From: Heliocidaris erythrogramma | Lineage: Eukaryota > Echinodermata > Echinoidea > Camarodonta > Echinometridae | DNA length: 64,000 nt | Direction of reading: 5' to 3' | NCBI GenBank assembly: GCA_025617745.1 | Contig: CM046859.1 | Location: 29,377,371 to 29,441,370, forward strand | In this document: piece after piece, positions 49,101-55,008 of the stretch | How the letters are laid out: each line of letters begins with the position of its first letter | How positions within the stretch are numbered: the first letter of the stretch is position 1 | Program-made: the position numbers and the translations under genes | Notes under the pieces: generated by a model | Told to the model about the DNA's origin: nothing | Databases searched by the model: none | What the model saw: only the letters and a program-made list of their open reading frames with translations

Positions 49101-51921
49101 TTCTTGACGGATTTCATTCAAATTTTGTATGGAGATGTATCTTGGTATAATCTACATGTACACATATTTAATTTTTGGTGATGCTGCCCTCATTGTTCCG
49201 TCCTTTATAGGGTCAAAGGTCATTTTTCCATTTCTTGCACTCTTACTTCTGCATTTCTTGACGGATTTCGTTCAAATTTTGCATGAAGGTGTCTCTTGGT
49301 GTAATCTAAAAACCTATAGTTTTTGGTGATGCTGCCACCAGTGTTCCCTTTTTGTATAGGGTCAAAGGTCATACTTCAGGGCATGGCGTGAGTGCACTCT
49401 GCAGGCCACATTTCTTGATGGATTTCTTTCAAATTTTGTATGGAGATGTATCTTGGTATAATCTACACATCTTTACTGTTTGGTGATGCTGCCCTCATTG
49501 TTCCGTCCTTTATAGGGTCAAAGCTCATTTGTCCCTTTTGTGCACTCTTACTTCTGCATTTCTTGACGGATTTCATTCAAATTTTGTATGGAGATGTATC
49601 TTGGTATAATCTACATGTACACATATTTAATTTTTGGTGATGCTGCCCTCATTGTTCCGTCCTTTATAGGGTCAAAGGTCATTTTTCCATTTCTTGCACT
49701 CTTACTTCTGCATTTCTTGACGGATTTCGTTCAAATTTTGCATGAAGGTGTCTCTTGGTGTAATCTAAAAACCTATAGTTTTTGGTGATGCTGCCACCAG
49801 TGTTCCGTCTTTTATAGGGTCAAAGGTCATACTTCAGGGCATGGCGTGAGTGCACTCTGCAGGCCACATTTCTTGATGGATTTCTTTCAAATTTTGTATG
49901 GAGATGTATCTTGGTATATCTCTCAACACATTTCTTTCAAATATATGAAGATGTGTCTTAGTGAAACCTACACATCTAAATTGTTTGCTGATGCTACCCC
50001 CACTGTACCACTTTCTATACAGTCAAATGTCATATTCAGGTTGTTGTTAGGGTCAAATGTCATATTTTCGTTGCATGCATTCTGGAGGACACATTTGTTA
50101 ACTCATTTCTTTCAGATTTTGTATGTAGGTCCATTATAGATTACACCTCTACAGTTTTTGGTGATGCTGCCTCTAGTGTTCCGTCTTTCATAGGATCAAA
50201 GGTCATATTTTAGTGGATGGCTTATGTGCGCTCTGAGGTCATATTTCTTCCGAATTTTCTATAAAAATGCATTATACTCTAATCTGCACAAATCGTTTTG
50301 GTAATGCTGCTCCTAGTGTTGACAATATTCCGGGCCACTGGCGGCAATTTCTAGATCTGTACCATCCTTTTGTTTGAGGGAGGGGATGGGGGAGGGTCTT
50401 TGTCCCTCCTTCAAATCGGTGCCAGTGCCGGGGGATACATTTCGCATTGCGCGGCACCAGCAATGCACATTTCTAGTTTGTTTTGATTTTAGCACTTTGG
50501 CTACATGTGGATAAAGGCAAAGTGTAAAAGAAACGTAGAGGCTGTAATATATACAACCCAACCATAACAAGATTTTCTGTCATCTTGATAGTATAATTAG
50601 ATTCACCAGTGATGCTTCTCAATAGACTGCTTCTGTAATGTATACAAATTTATGCACATATATTCTCTGAGCACCTAGTGACGAGCTATTCCATGAACCT
50701 GCTTTTTATAAATGAGCCTCAATGCTTGGAATCCAGTTTGCATACATTATTTGTTGCTATGTCCAGCAAGCTTTCAAAGGTATGCATAAAACTTGCATAC
50801 ATTACCGAAGCAGTCTATTATGAGAGCTATCGATTTTGCTTTCTGTGTTAAAAAAAAAAAAAAAAATCGGGGGGGGGGGGGGGGGGGAAGCTCTCTATTT
50901 GCACGTGAAATTCTTTTAAAGTTTTTATCTTGATAAAAAAAATTACCGGTAGGCAAAAAAAAAGAGAAAAATCACATCTTGATATTTTGTCCCATTAGTA
51001 TAGAGTCCATTGCAATTGAATATTGAAAAAATTGAAGAAAATATTATTCTGTCTTTTCTTCTCTTTCCCTCCTTCAGTGTATTCTTGTTGGTGACAGCGA
51101 GGGTCAGGTGTCTGTCTATCAGCTCAGATGTATGCCACCAGTGGAAGACAACCAGGTAAGCTACTCTGACTAGGCTCTGTTTTATAAAACATTTTTATCA
51201 GTAACACATGTCTAAATACAAATGATGAATGTACTCAGCCAGTTAAATGCAATTATTTCAGTAGCTTATAACAGTTATTGTAGCTTGTTATGGATAACAT
51301 ATTTTATGAAAAAGGGTCCAGATATGATGTGCGATACGTCGTTGGCGGGGTTTCTTATGAACCAGTGGGTATAAAAGGAAATTCTCTTCAAAGGGAAACA
51401 ATGAACATTTGAAGCACAAGGAACAGGCAACAGCCATGTTTGCTTTTGTTTTGTTTTTGTTTGTTTGTATGTGAGACTAGCGAAAATCAATTGCAAATCC
51501 CCCTTTTGCAATCGATTGCAAATATGATACATGTATTTTAAATGGAACTTGCAATCAATTGCAAGACTTGCGACTGATTTGGGGGATTTGCAATTGATTG
51601 CAACTTTCTTGCAACACCCCCTAGGTTTCCAGTTTGACTTTCCTAGATAACTTCATCATGAATCAGAAATTCCACTAAGAACAACAGTTTTTACACTAAT
51701 GATGAGTTTACAATTTGCAAGGCTATACAGTCATGTACCTTCAACCTTTTAATTCTCTAATTGTACATAACTATTTCTATATTTGTTTTTGTGGAATCTT
51801 TATCAGAATGTTTACAATGTCATTGTACGTTTACACATCTCAACTTGTTTTTTTTTTCTTTCAGTCTGAAAAACTGAAGCAGCTGCTGGAGCAGACGATT
51901 GCAGGACAGCTCAGGACCTGA
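19168..51921 (+). CDS. DNAI4: Axonemal dynein intermediate chain 4 (WDR78), 22 coding exons
   Basis: Coding exons: 19168-19383, 19839-19955, 22407-22477, 22796-22908, 23370-23551, 26418-26525, 27360-27429, 30914-31039, 31428-31558, 32175-32277, 33686-33891, 34255-34341, 34767-34844, 35423-35496, 35839-35980, 36486-36646, 37791-37878, 39256-39384, 47389-47486, 47956-48031, 51078-51155, 51865-51921. Phases join without a break into 836 aa; human DNAI4 is about 848. The N-terminal half holds the intermediate-chain motif VLDEEGQDVTP and an acidic linker. The C-terminal half (from about residue 440) holds seven WD40 blades, e.g. VSCMAWNKGNQ, VTAMDFSGSNPNLLAVG, PVWQLQWV, IYKIRWSPFLNDIFLSCSAD, VMDVCWSP, ILVGDSEGQVSVYQL. 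The family acts in motile cilia and is needed for inner-arm dynein f/I1 assembly in vertebrates. Exon 9 carries a 15-bp in-frame repeat (SMVNA). The first in-frame ATG of the exon is taken as the start. Confidence 0.95.
20731..21117. mobile_element. TTAA-type MITE (GAGTTCTGG family), copy 2
   Basis: Starts TTAAAGAGAAGGCCGAGTTC and ends near CCAGAACTCAATC. It aligns along its length with 32652-33019. The right terminus lacks a clear TTAA and abuts the element at 21122. DNAI4 intron 2. Confidence 0.7.
21122..21425. mobile_element. Inverted-repeat MITE with a perfect 18-bp hairpin in its left arm
   Basis: The left terminus GGCCCGTATACATGTACTCG pairs imperfectly with the right terminus CGAGAATACTGGCC, followed by CCTAAGTTAAGCC/GGCTTAAGTTAGG. 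At 21145-21181 the left arm is itself a near-perfect palindrome (AGTGGCCTAAGTTAAGCC and its complement around one T). DNAI4 intron 2. Confidence 0.68.
22093..22300. repeat. Dispersed repeat with GC-rich hairpin, copy 1
   Basis: Shares about 200 bp with 52029-52235, including ACAGCTAGAAAG, TCAACCTCAAAGAACTTTAT and AGTAGTCTACTCAC. It contains a hairpin at 22197-22242 with arms around GCTCGCGCGGAACCGAACT. DNAI4 intron 2. Confidence 0.75.
23658..25640 (+). mobile_element. Helentron/HINE-like non-autonomous element, copy 1
   Basis: The 5' end is a hairpin at 23658-23686 (GTATCCCCCGGC and GCCGGAGGATAC arms), then a (CCG)6 tract. The body is about 11 tandem units of about 148-155 bp. Near the 3' end GCCGGGGGATAC (25591-25602) repeats the 5' motif inverted. 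A hairpin GCATTGC..GCAATGC (25608-25630) lies 6 nt before the terminal CTAG. The element lies between two T residues. These are marks of Helitron-group elements, specifically the Helentron/HINE type. No Rep or helicase frame is present. DNAI4 intron 5. Confidence 0.8.
25771..25899. mobile_element. hAT-like MITE with GGCGGATCC-type ends
   Basis: Starts CAGTGACGGATC and ends GGATCCGCCCCTG. The flanks CGTGCAGG and AGTGCAGG match at 7 of 8 positions, fitting an 8-bp hAT target duplication. A related element is at 63226-63393. Confidence 0.65.
26549..26700. repeat. Local tandem duplication of about 90 bp after DNAI4 exon 6
   Basis: Two adjacent copies share ATTAAGTCTA, TTGGAAATAA, ATTTTCATGTAAAAAG and CAATGGGTTTCATC. 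The copies are diverged, so the duplication is not recent. Confidence 0.75.
27058..27193. mobile_element. GGGGAGCG-type palindromic MITE, copy 1
   Basis: Ends AGCATTTCGTCAAGTGTCTT and CGCTTGATGAAATGCT form the inverted repeat. The core (CAGCCAATCAGATGCGAGGA) is the same as in the GGGCCC family. A run of about 15 G lies just upstream. DNAI4 intron 6. Confidence 0.8.
27755..28018 (-). mobile_element. tRNA-derived SINE
   Basis: On the minus strand the head carries an A box (TAGTCGAGTGGTTTATACG, 28009-27991) and a B box (GGGTTCGAATCCC, near 27966-27953). A conserved body follows, then a tail GCGCTATATAAATATCCA ending in AT-rich repeats. The spacing and boxes fit a Pol III tRNA-related promoter, but the body is too long and unstructured for a tRNA gene. 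DNAI4 intron 7, antisense. Confidence 0.82.
28450..29082. mobile_element. Inverted-repeat DNA element of about 630 bp
   Basis: Left-arm blocks (CGATATAGC, GATGTGTGACGACA, CTAAGCAGACGATGTCCCAT) recur inverted at the right (ATAGGACGTCGTCTGCTTAA, GTGTGACGACATC, CGCTATAT). The arms are about 90 bp and the middle is AT-rich and non-coding. DNAI4 intron 7, just upstream of Helentron-like copy 2. Confidence 0.68.
29122..30747 (+). mobile_element. Helentron/HINE-like element, copy 2 (interrupted at its 3' end)
   Basis: Same structure as copy 1: 5' hairpin, (CCG)4, about eight tandem units, GCCGGGGGATAC motif and 3' hairpin. The final CTAG (30744-30747) is separated from the hairpin by a 77-bp palindromic MITE at 30663-30739. 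The 5' flank ends in T and the 3' flank begins with T. DNAI4 intron 7. Confidence 0.8.
30663..30739. mobile_element. 77-bp palindromic MITE nested in a Helentron-like element
   Basis: Ends CGTGTGTT and AACACACG. The inner arms AGAAGGGCGTTAACTC and GAGTTAACGCCCTTCT pair around a short AT loop. ATTT (30659-30662 and 30740-30743) flanks both sides as a 4-bp target duplication. Removing one ATTT and the element restores the family 3' end exactly as in copies 1 and 3-5. Confidence 0.85.
31862..31927 (+). repeat. SINE/LINE tail-like fragment with (ATT)n
   Basis: GTGCCTTGAGCATCCCTTGG followed by a (TTA)n tract resembles the 3' tail shared by many invertebrate SINEs. No head is visible. DNAI4 intron 9. 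Confidence 0.4.
32455..32594. mobile_element. GGGGAGCG-type palindromic MITE, copy 2
   Basis: 140 bp, ends AGGGGAGCGTTTCATCAAGC and GCTTGATGAAACGCTCCCCT, almost perfect inverted repeats of about 45 bp. The core CAGCCAATCAGATGCAAGGA is shared with the GGGCCC family. DNAI4 intron 10. Confidence 0.9.
32652..33019. mobile_element. TTAA-flanked MITE (GAGTTCTGG family), copy 3
   Basis: TTAA at 32652-32655 and 33016-33019. The left end AAGAGAAGGTTGAGTTCTGG and a right end with CCAGAAC match copies 1 and 2. DNAI4 intron 10. Confidence 0.75.
33180..33685 (+). repeat. Tandem array of decayed DNAI4 exon 11 starts
   Basis: Three blocks of 185, 166 and 146 bp precede the real exon 11. Each contains an acceptor-like TAG followed by GATGTTGACAGAG or a close variant (AG at 33187-33188, 33372-33373 and 33538-33539). 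The real site is at 33684-33685 (GATGTGGACAAAGTGGA). Between them recur ACACC(A/G)ACACCT-like motifs. The second copy still reads DVDRVEPKGA before a stop, against DVDKVETEE in the exon. Confidence 0.7.
34165..34195. repeat. TACATG microsatellite
   Basis: Four to five TACATG units in DNAI4 intron 11; the motif TACATGTA is frequent across the window. Confidence 0.7.
38192..38642. mobile_element. Palindromic MITE-like element with GCATCGATGCT ends
   Basis: The ends ACGTAGAGCGATAGCATCGA and AGCATCGATGCTATGTACTA-CGT are inverted. Internally, GTTTCGAGACTA/TAGTTTCGAGACT and repeated GCAGCGAG and AGTCACGAG motifs occur on both arms. Non-coding; DNAI4 intron 17. Confidence 0.6.
39421..39703. mobile_element. 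MITE with terminal inverted repeats of about 75 bp
   Basis: The left arm AGTTTTCGGATGTGTCGACT, then CTAGATCCTCCCAGC, TGGACTGCTTTGTGTT, is mirrored by AACACAAAGCAGTCCA, GCTGGGAGGATCTAG, GACACATTCGAAAGCT. The centre of about 130 bp is unique. DNAI4 intron 18, directly after exon 18. Confidence 0.85.
40827..42692 (+). mobile_element. Helentron/HINE-like element, copy 3
   Basis: The 5' hairpin is slightly altered (GTATTCACCCCGGC). A (CCG)7 tract, about 10 units, two divergent terminal units, GCCGGGGGATAC and a 3' hairpin with CTAG follow. It shares private variants with copy 4 (TTGGGGAAAGTTTGTGTG; GGCACGAGGAATGC in the 3' hairpin). DNAI4 intron 18. Confidence 0.8.
42711..44567 (+). mobile_element. 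Helentron/HINE-like element, copy 4
   Basis: Begins 18 bp after copy 3 in the same orientation, with (CCG)5. The order of units and the 3' hairpin variant match copy 3 closely, so one is a duplicate of the other. Flanked by T at both ends. DNAI4 intron 18. Confidence 0.8.
45594..45769. mobile_element. MITE with CAGAGATGCCAAC ends and GTATTTAC target duplication
   Basis: Terminal inverted repeats CAGAGATGCCAACCGTTCCG and CGGAACAGTTGGCAACTCTG continue inward through GAATATG. TATTTA (up to GTATTTAC if the outer base is counted as target) is present on both sides. The end sequence and a target duplication of up to 8 bp fit a hAT-type MITE. DNAI4 intron 18. Confidence 0.82.
45776..46008. mobile_element. 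Inverted-repeat element built of CGCTATTCAT repeats
   Basis: About ten copies of CGCTATTCAT or ATGAATAGCG occur in alternating orientation. The ends CCGCTAGCTATTCAT and GACTAGCGAGGTTACCCC are roughly inverted. GTATTTAC flanks both sides and is shared with the preceding MITE. Strong self-folding is expected. Confidence 0.65.
46350..46394. repeat. Hairpin of about 20 bp
   Basis: ATTGTTAGTGGGGGATGAT pairs with ATCATCCCCCCCACTAACAA across a 5-nt loop. DNAI4 intron 18. Confidence 0.8.
46550..46960. repeat. Imperfect inverted-repeat region with AATATTGACTGG arms
   Basis: AATATTGACTGGC (about 46833) is mirrored by GCCAGTCAATATT (about 46938), and GGCAATATT and AATATTGCC recur between them. Probably a degraded MITE. 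Confidence 0.45.
48049..50476 (+). mobile_element. Helentron/HINE-like element, copy 5
   Basis: The longest copy, 2.4 kb: 5' hairpin, (CCG)4, about 12 units plus divergent terminal units near 49980-50250, GCCGGGGGATAC, and a 3' hairpin GCATTGC..GCAATGC before CTAG. It begins only 17 bp after the end of DNAI4 exon 20. A small CTTGTGTGCG triplication lies at 48443-48480. DNAI4 intron 20. Confidence 0.82.
50850..50887. repeat. Poly-A / poly-G tract
   Basis: About 16 A followed by TC and about 18 G in DNAI4 intron 20. Confidence 0.9.
51173..51319. mobile_element. Diverged GGGCCC-type MITE
   Basis: Starts GGCTCTGTTTTATAAAACAT and ends TTTTATGAAAAAGGGTCC, with the core TTTCAGTAGCTTATAACAGT. It is the most diverged copy of the family here. 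DNAI4 intron 21. Confidence 0.7.
51484..51602. mobile_element. Palindromic element of TTGCAATTGATTGC repeats
   Basis: AATCAATTGCAAATCCCCC on the left is mirrored by GGGGGATTTGCAATTGATTG on the right, with further GCAATCGATTGC and GCAATCAATTGC palindromes inside. DNAI4 intron 21. Confidence 0.78.
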
Positions 51922-52028
51922 TCTGGTCTATGTGTACATCTGCTTTCTTCACTCCGTCCGTCCAACCAAACCAAGCCATGGTTGTTGGTCATATATATCA
52001 AAGTGTACCAATCGCCTGAAAATATAAT

Positions 52029-52235
52029 TTGTGTACAGCTAGAAAGTATAAAATCAACCTCAAAGAACTTTATCTGGCATTCTATACTAAAGGTCAACAG
52101 TTCAGGAGTAGGAAGGAAATAAAGGATAACATGAAAATGCTCGCGCAGAACCGAACTCCGAGTTTGGTTCCGCGCGAGCCTAATCTTGGTGAGCGCATCC
52201 GGGTGCGTTGAGTAGTCTACTCACGAGTCGCTCTT
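52029..52235. repeat. Dispersed repeat with GC-rich hairpin, copy 2
   Basis: Homologous to 22093-22300. The hairpin at 52139-52179 has arms GCTCGCGCAGAACCGAACTC and GAGTTTGGTTCCGCGCGAGC almost back to back. It lies within the DNAI4 3' UTR. Confidence 0.8.
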
Positions 52236-53902
52236 ACGTTTATAGAGAGTGTAATTAAAATTGCAATATCTCTGTATAGAATTAATATTTGAAGCCCATA
52301 TTTTGAATATAGTATAACGACATGGATCCTCTAGCATACAGAGCAAATTCTTTTTTGGCGATTGGTACCCTTTAATTTCATTTCAAAGTTCAGTAGACCA
52401 GATCAGAAATGTATTGTTTTTGAGTTCTTGCATTTGAAAAGTTGAAATGTAGTAAGCATATTAGTATATGATTTGTCAGTATGTCAGGCAAGCCTCTTGC
52501 AAACTTTTGTATCGTCATTATTTATGTCTGTTGTAAGGCAAGCATGAAATTTGAATACATTTGTGGACTGCTGAATTGCCATTTCTCTAAATCATTTAGA
52601 GGCCATGGCAATTAATTGGCTTTGCCCATACCTTCAAATTATTTTTAATCATTTTATGCCTACAAATTAAAGTGACCAATTCTTTGATGGTTTTGAATAC
52701 ATTATCATTTCAGCTCAAAGTGACATTCGCTAATTGATGCGAATCTGTGATTTGTCATTAAGCCTAAGGCAGATATTCAGTTTCATATTCATGATGAAAT
52801 TTTAACTCCAATTGCTCATATCTGAAGTAAAAAGCTCCATTTGTTACAAGATAATTCGAATCTATCTTAACTTCTAGAATGCGAACTTTTTTCAAAATAA
52901 GAAATTGCACATTTAGAATCAGTGTTTGCCGTTTTCCTTTATTTTAAATTACCATTTTTGAAAGATGACATTCTTTTTGAAGGAAAAGACATTTCCATTC
53001 AACATTTCCATTCAAACTTTCTTCAGTACTGAATCATTAATAACTATTATAGTGAAAACTCACTTCATGTACGAGGACGATGGGACCAGCAAAAGTACCT
53101 TTTTATATCAGGAATCTTGTTATATCAGAGCCTTTGATAACCTATTTCTGATGTATCTACCTTAATAACTTTCTTATGGAGAGTGCACAAAGTGGGCATA
53201 TCTCTGACATTTGCCTCCTAATATAAAAAGGCGTTAGTTGACTCGGTGTAAAATGGGGACTAACATCCAGCGCCCTTCTGTCTCGCAGTACTAATCTACA
53301 TTGTTGATATTAACTACACATGCTTCTTTTATCTTTGTTGATATTAAGATCTTCTATGCCACTCAAAGTACAAATGGGTATTACAAATTTGATTTTTCCT
53401 GAGGAAGATTCAGTTTGTCATTATTTCTATCATTGTCAAAAAAAAATTGAGTTTGAAATACCTTCCGTTAAAACGGGTATTGCAATTTCAAGAAGAAAAT
53501 TATTGGTGTTCTAAAGTCTGAAATCCCTCTTATATGGTACAGGAGGGGTTAAAGAATATATTTGTCATATTGCTAAGTTCCTAGCTTTTTAAATTGTATT
53601 AAAAAAATATGACTCATGAAGTTTATAAAGCCTCAGAATGGTCAAAACATTTTGGCAGCAGGTGGGTGTGTTGCCGGCTTCTTCTTGAGAAATTTAACAT
53701 GAATCCATCATTCTGGAACATTCCAATGTATATTTGTAATATATTACTTTCATGCATGGATTAAAATGAAATTGAATATTATCCATGCAAAACCTGTGTA
53801 CATGAACTATTTTTCGGGGGACTGAATTTCTACTGTGTGATATTGAACCCAAATGTATATTTGTTTATTGCTCATTTACACTTTGTCAGATGTATTTATT
53901 GT

Positions 53903-53908
53903 AATAAA
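53903..53908 (+). terminator. Poly(A) signal AATAAA for DNAI4
   Basis: Canonical hexamer with a GU-rich downstream element within 40 nt. Another AATAAA at 54419 could serve a longer form. Confidence 0.55.
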
Positions 53909-53925
53909 ATTATAAAAGAGAAAGT

Positions 53926-55008
53926 AGTCTTCCGTGTTTGTATGATATGTCTTGTCTTTCTTTCCGACTTGATAAATCATTTCATTATTAATTTGCACTG
54001 ATGTAAGGCTTATGTTGAATTCATGAAGGACCAAGTTTTTAGACCATGTTGGGCCAAACAAACTCATTTTCTTATCCAGTTACTGTATTCCTATTAGAAA
54101 ACTCAACTAAATGAAAAGCAAGCAGGCATCAAACACAGTGGACAATTGCAATTGTTTGAACTTTATCGTCAAAATATTTAAAATATGCAACCTCTTATAC
54201 CACCCCATGCTCCGTCTATATTCACAATGATTTCTCACATCTACCTCTTCCTTTCTCTACTTCACAATCTGACCTCCCCTTTTCTCTCTCTCTCTCTCTG
54301 GTTTCTCAATAAGCCCCTCTGGTTTCTCAATAAGCCCTTTTTCCTTCTTCAAAATGATTTTTTTTTCACAGCTCAACTGTTGTGCATAAAACAAACTATT
54401 CTACAACATTCACTTTTCAATAAAATCTTTTGTTTTATTCAACATCACACGTACACATACATGGTTGTGTAACCAAGCTTTCTCATTTCAGTGAAAATAG
54501 CATTTTCAATACCTTGTGTCTGGAACACACTATCTTTTTGTCTGCATAATCTCAAGCATTCATCATTGCAAGTCCAGGAAAGTGTCCGACTGATGGATTA
54601 CTTAAGAACTTAAAAAGGGAACAATTTCTTGGAAAATACTAATTGGGGGAAGGGAAGGAGGTAGACAAACTATCCTGAAATGTTCAATATTATTATTCTT
54701 TCCATGTTTTCCATACCTTTTTTTTGCTTTCTTCCTTGTTTTAACAGAAAAGAGTTTTAATAGAAAACCCCAAATATGACATAAACCATTCTGTTTCGTT
54801 GACACGTTTCTAAAGGCATCATTTTCACATATCACCAGTTGATGGCATTCTCACAAGAGTGCAATGATTTGTTTCACACAACCTAGTAAATAATTTGAAT
54901 ATGTACAAAAAGCTGATTTCGTCCACATCATCAGTTACTGGTCAGAGCCACACCCAGTTGTTCCATGATCATCTGACATCGATGATGTAGACGATGACAA
55001 ATGCCACA
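53926..55008. other. Convergent intergenic space and NDUFB6 3' UTR
   Basis: No coding exon was seen. It is AT-rich, with a short CT microsatellite near 54282-54300 and a duplicated TGGTTTCTCAATAAGCCC at 54299-54337. Confidence 0.5.
54434..54439 (-). terminator. Candidate poly(A) signal for NDUFB6
   Basis: AATAAA on the minus strand about 570 nt past the stop codon. Other A-rich hexamers exist, so the choice is tentative. The gene converges on DNAI4, whose own signal is about 530 bp away. Confidence 0.35.

Larger units (their letters stand above)
51922..53925 (+). other. DNAI4: DNAI4 3' UTR
   Basis: About 2 kb of AT-rich sequence runs from the TGA at 51919-51921 to an AATAAA at 53903-53908, which is followed by GU-rich sequence (GTGTTTGTATGATATGTC). 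It contains the dispersed repeat at about 52029-52235 with a strong hairpin. No coding exon is seen. Confidence 0.6.

Noticed and set aside
24372-49788. Many similar 60-125 aa frames (MEMYLGIIYT.., MSALCRPHF..) on the plus strand, with complementary ones on the minus strand
   Set aside because: They are translations of the repeat unit of about 148 bp in the Helentron-like elements. The unit length is not a multiple of three and frames end within one to two units, so they are not genes.
53320-53514. Small frame in the DNAI4 3' UTR
   Set aside because: No known domain, low-complexity composition, and located downstream of the DNAI4 stop.
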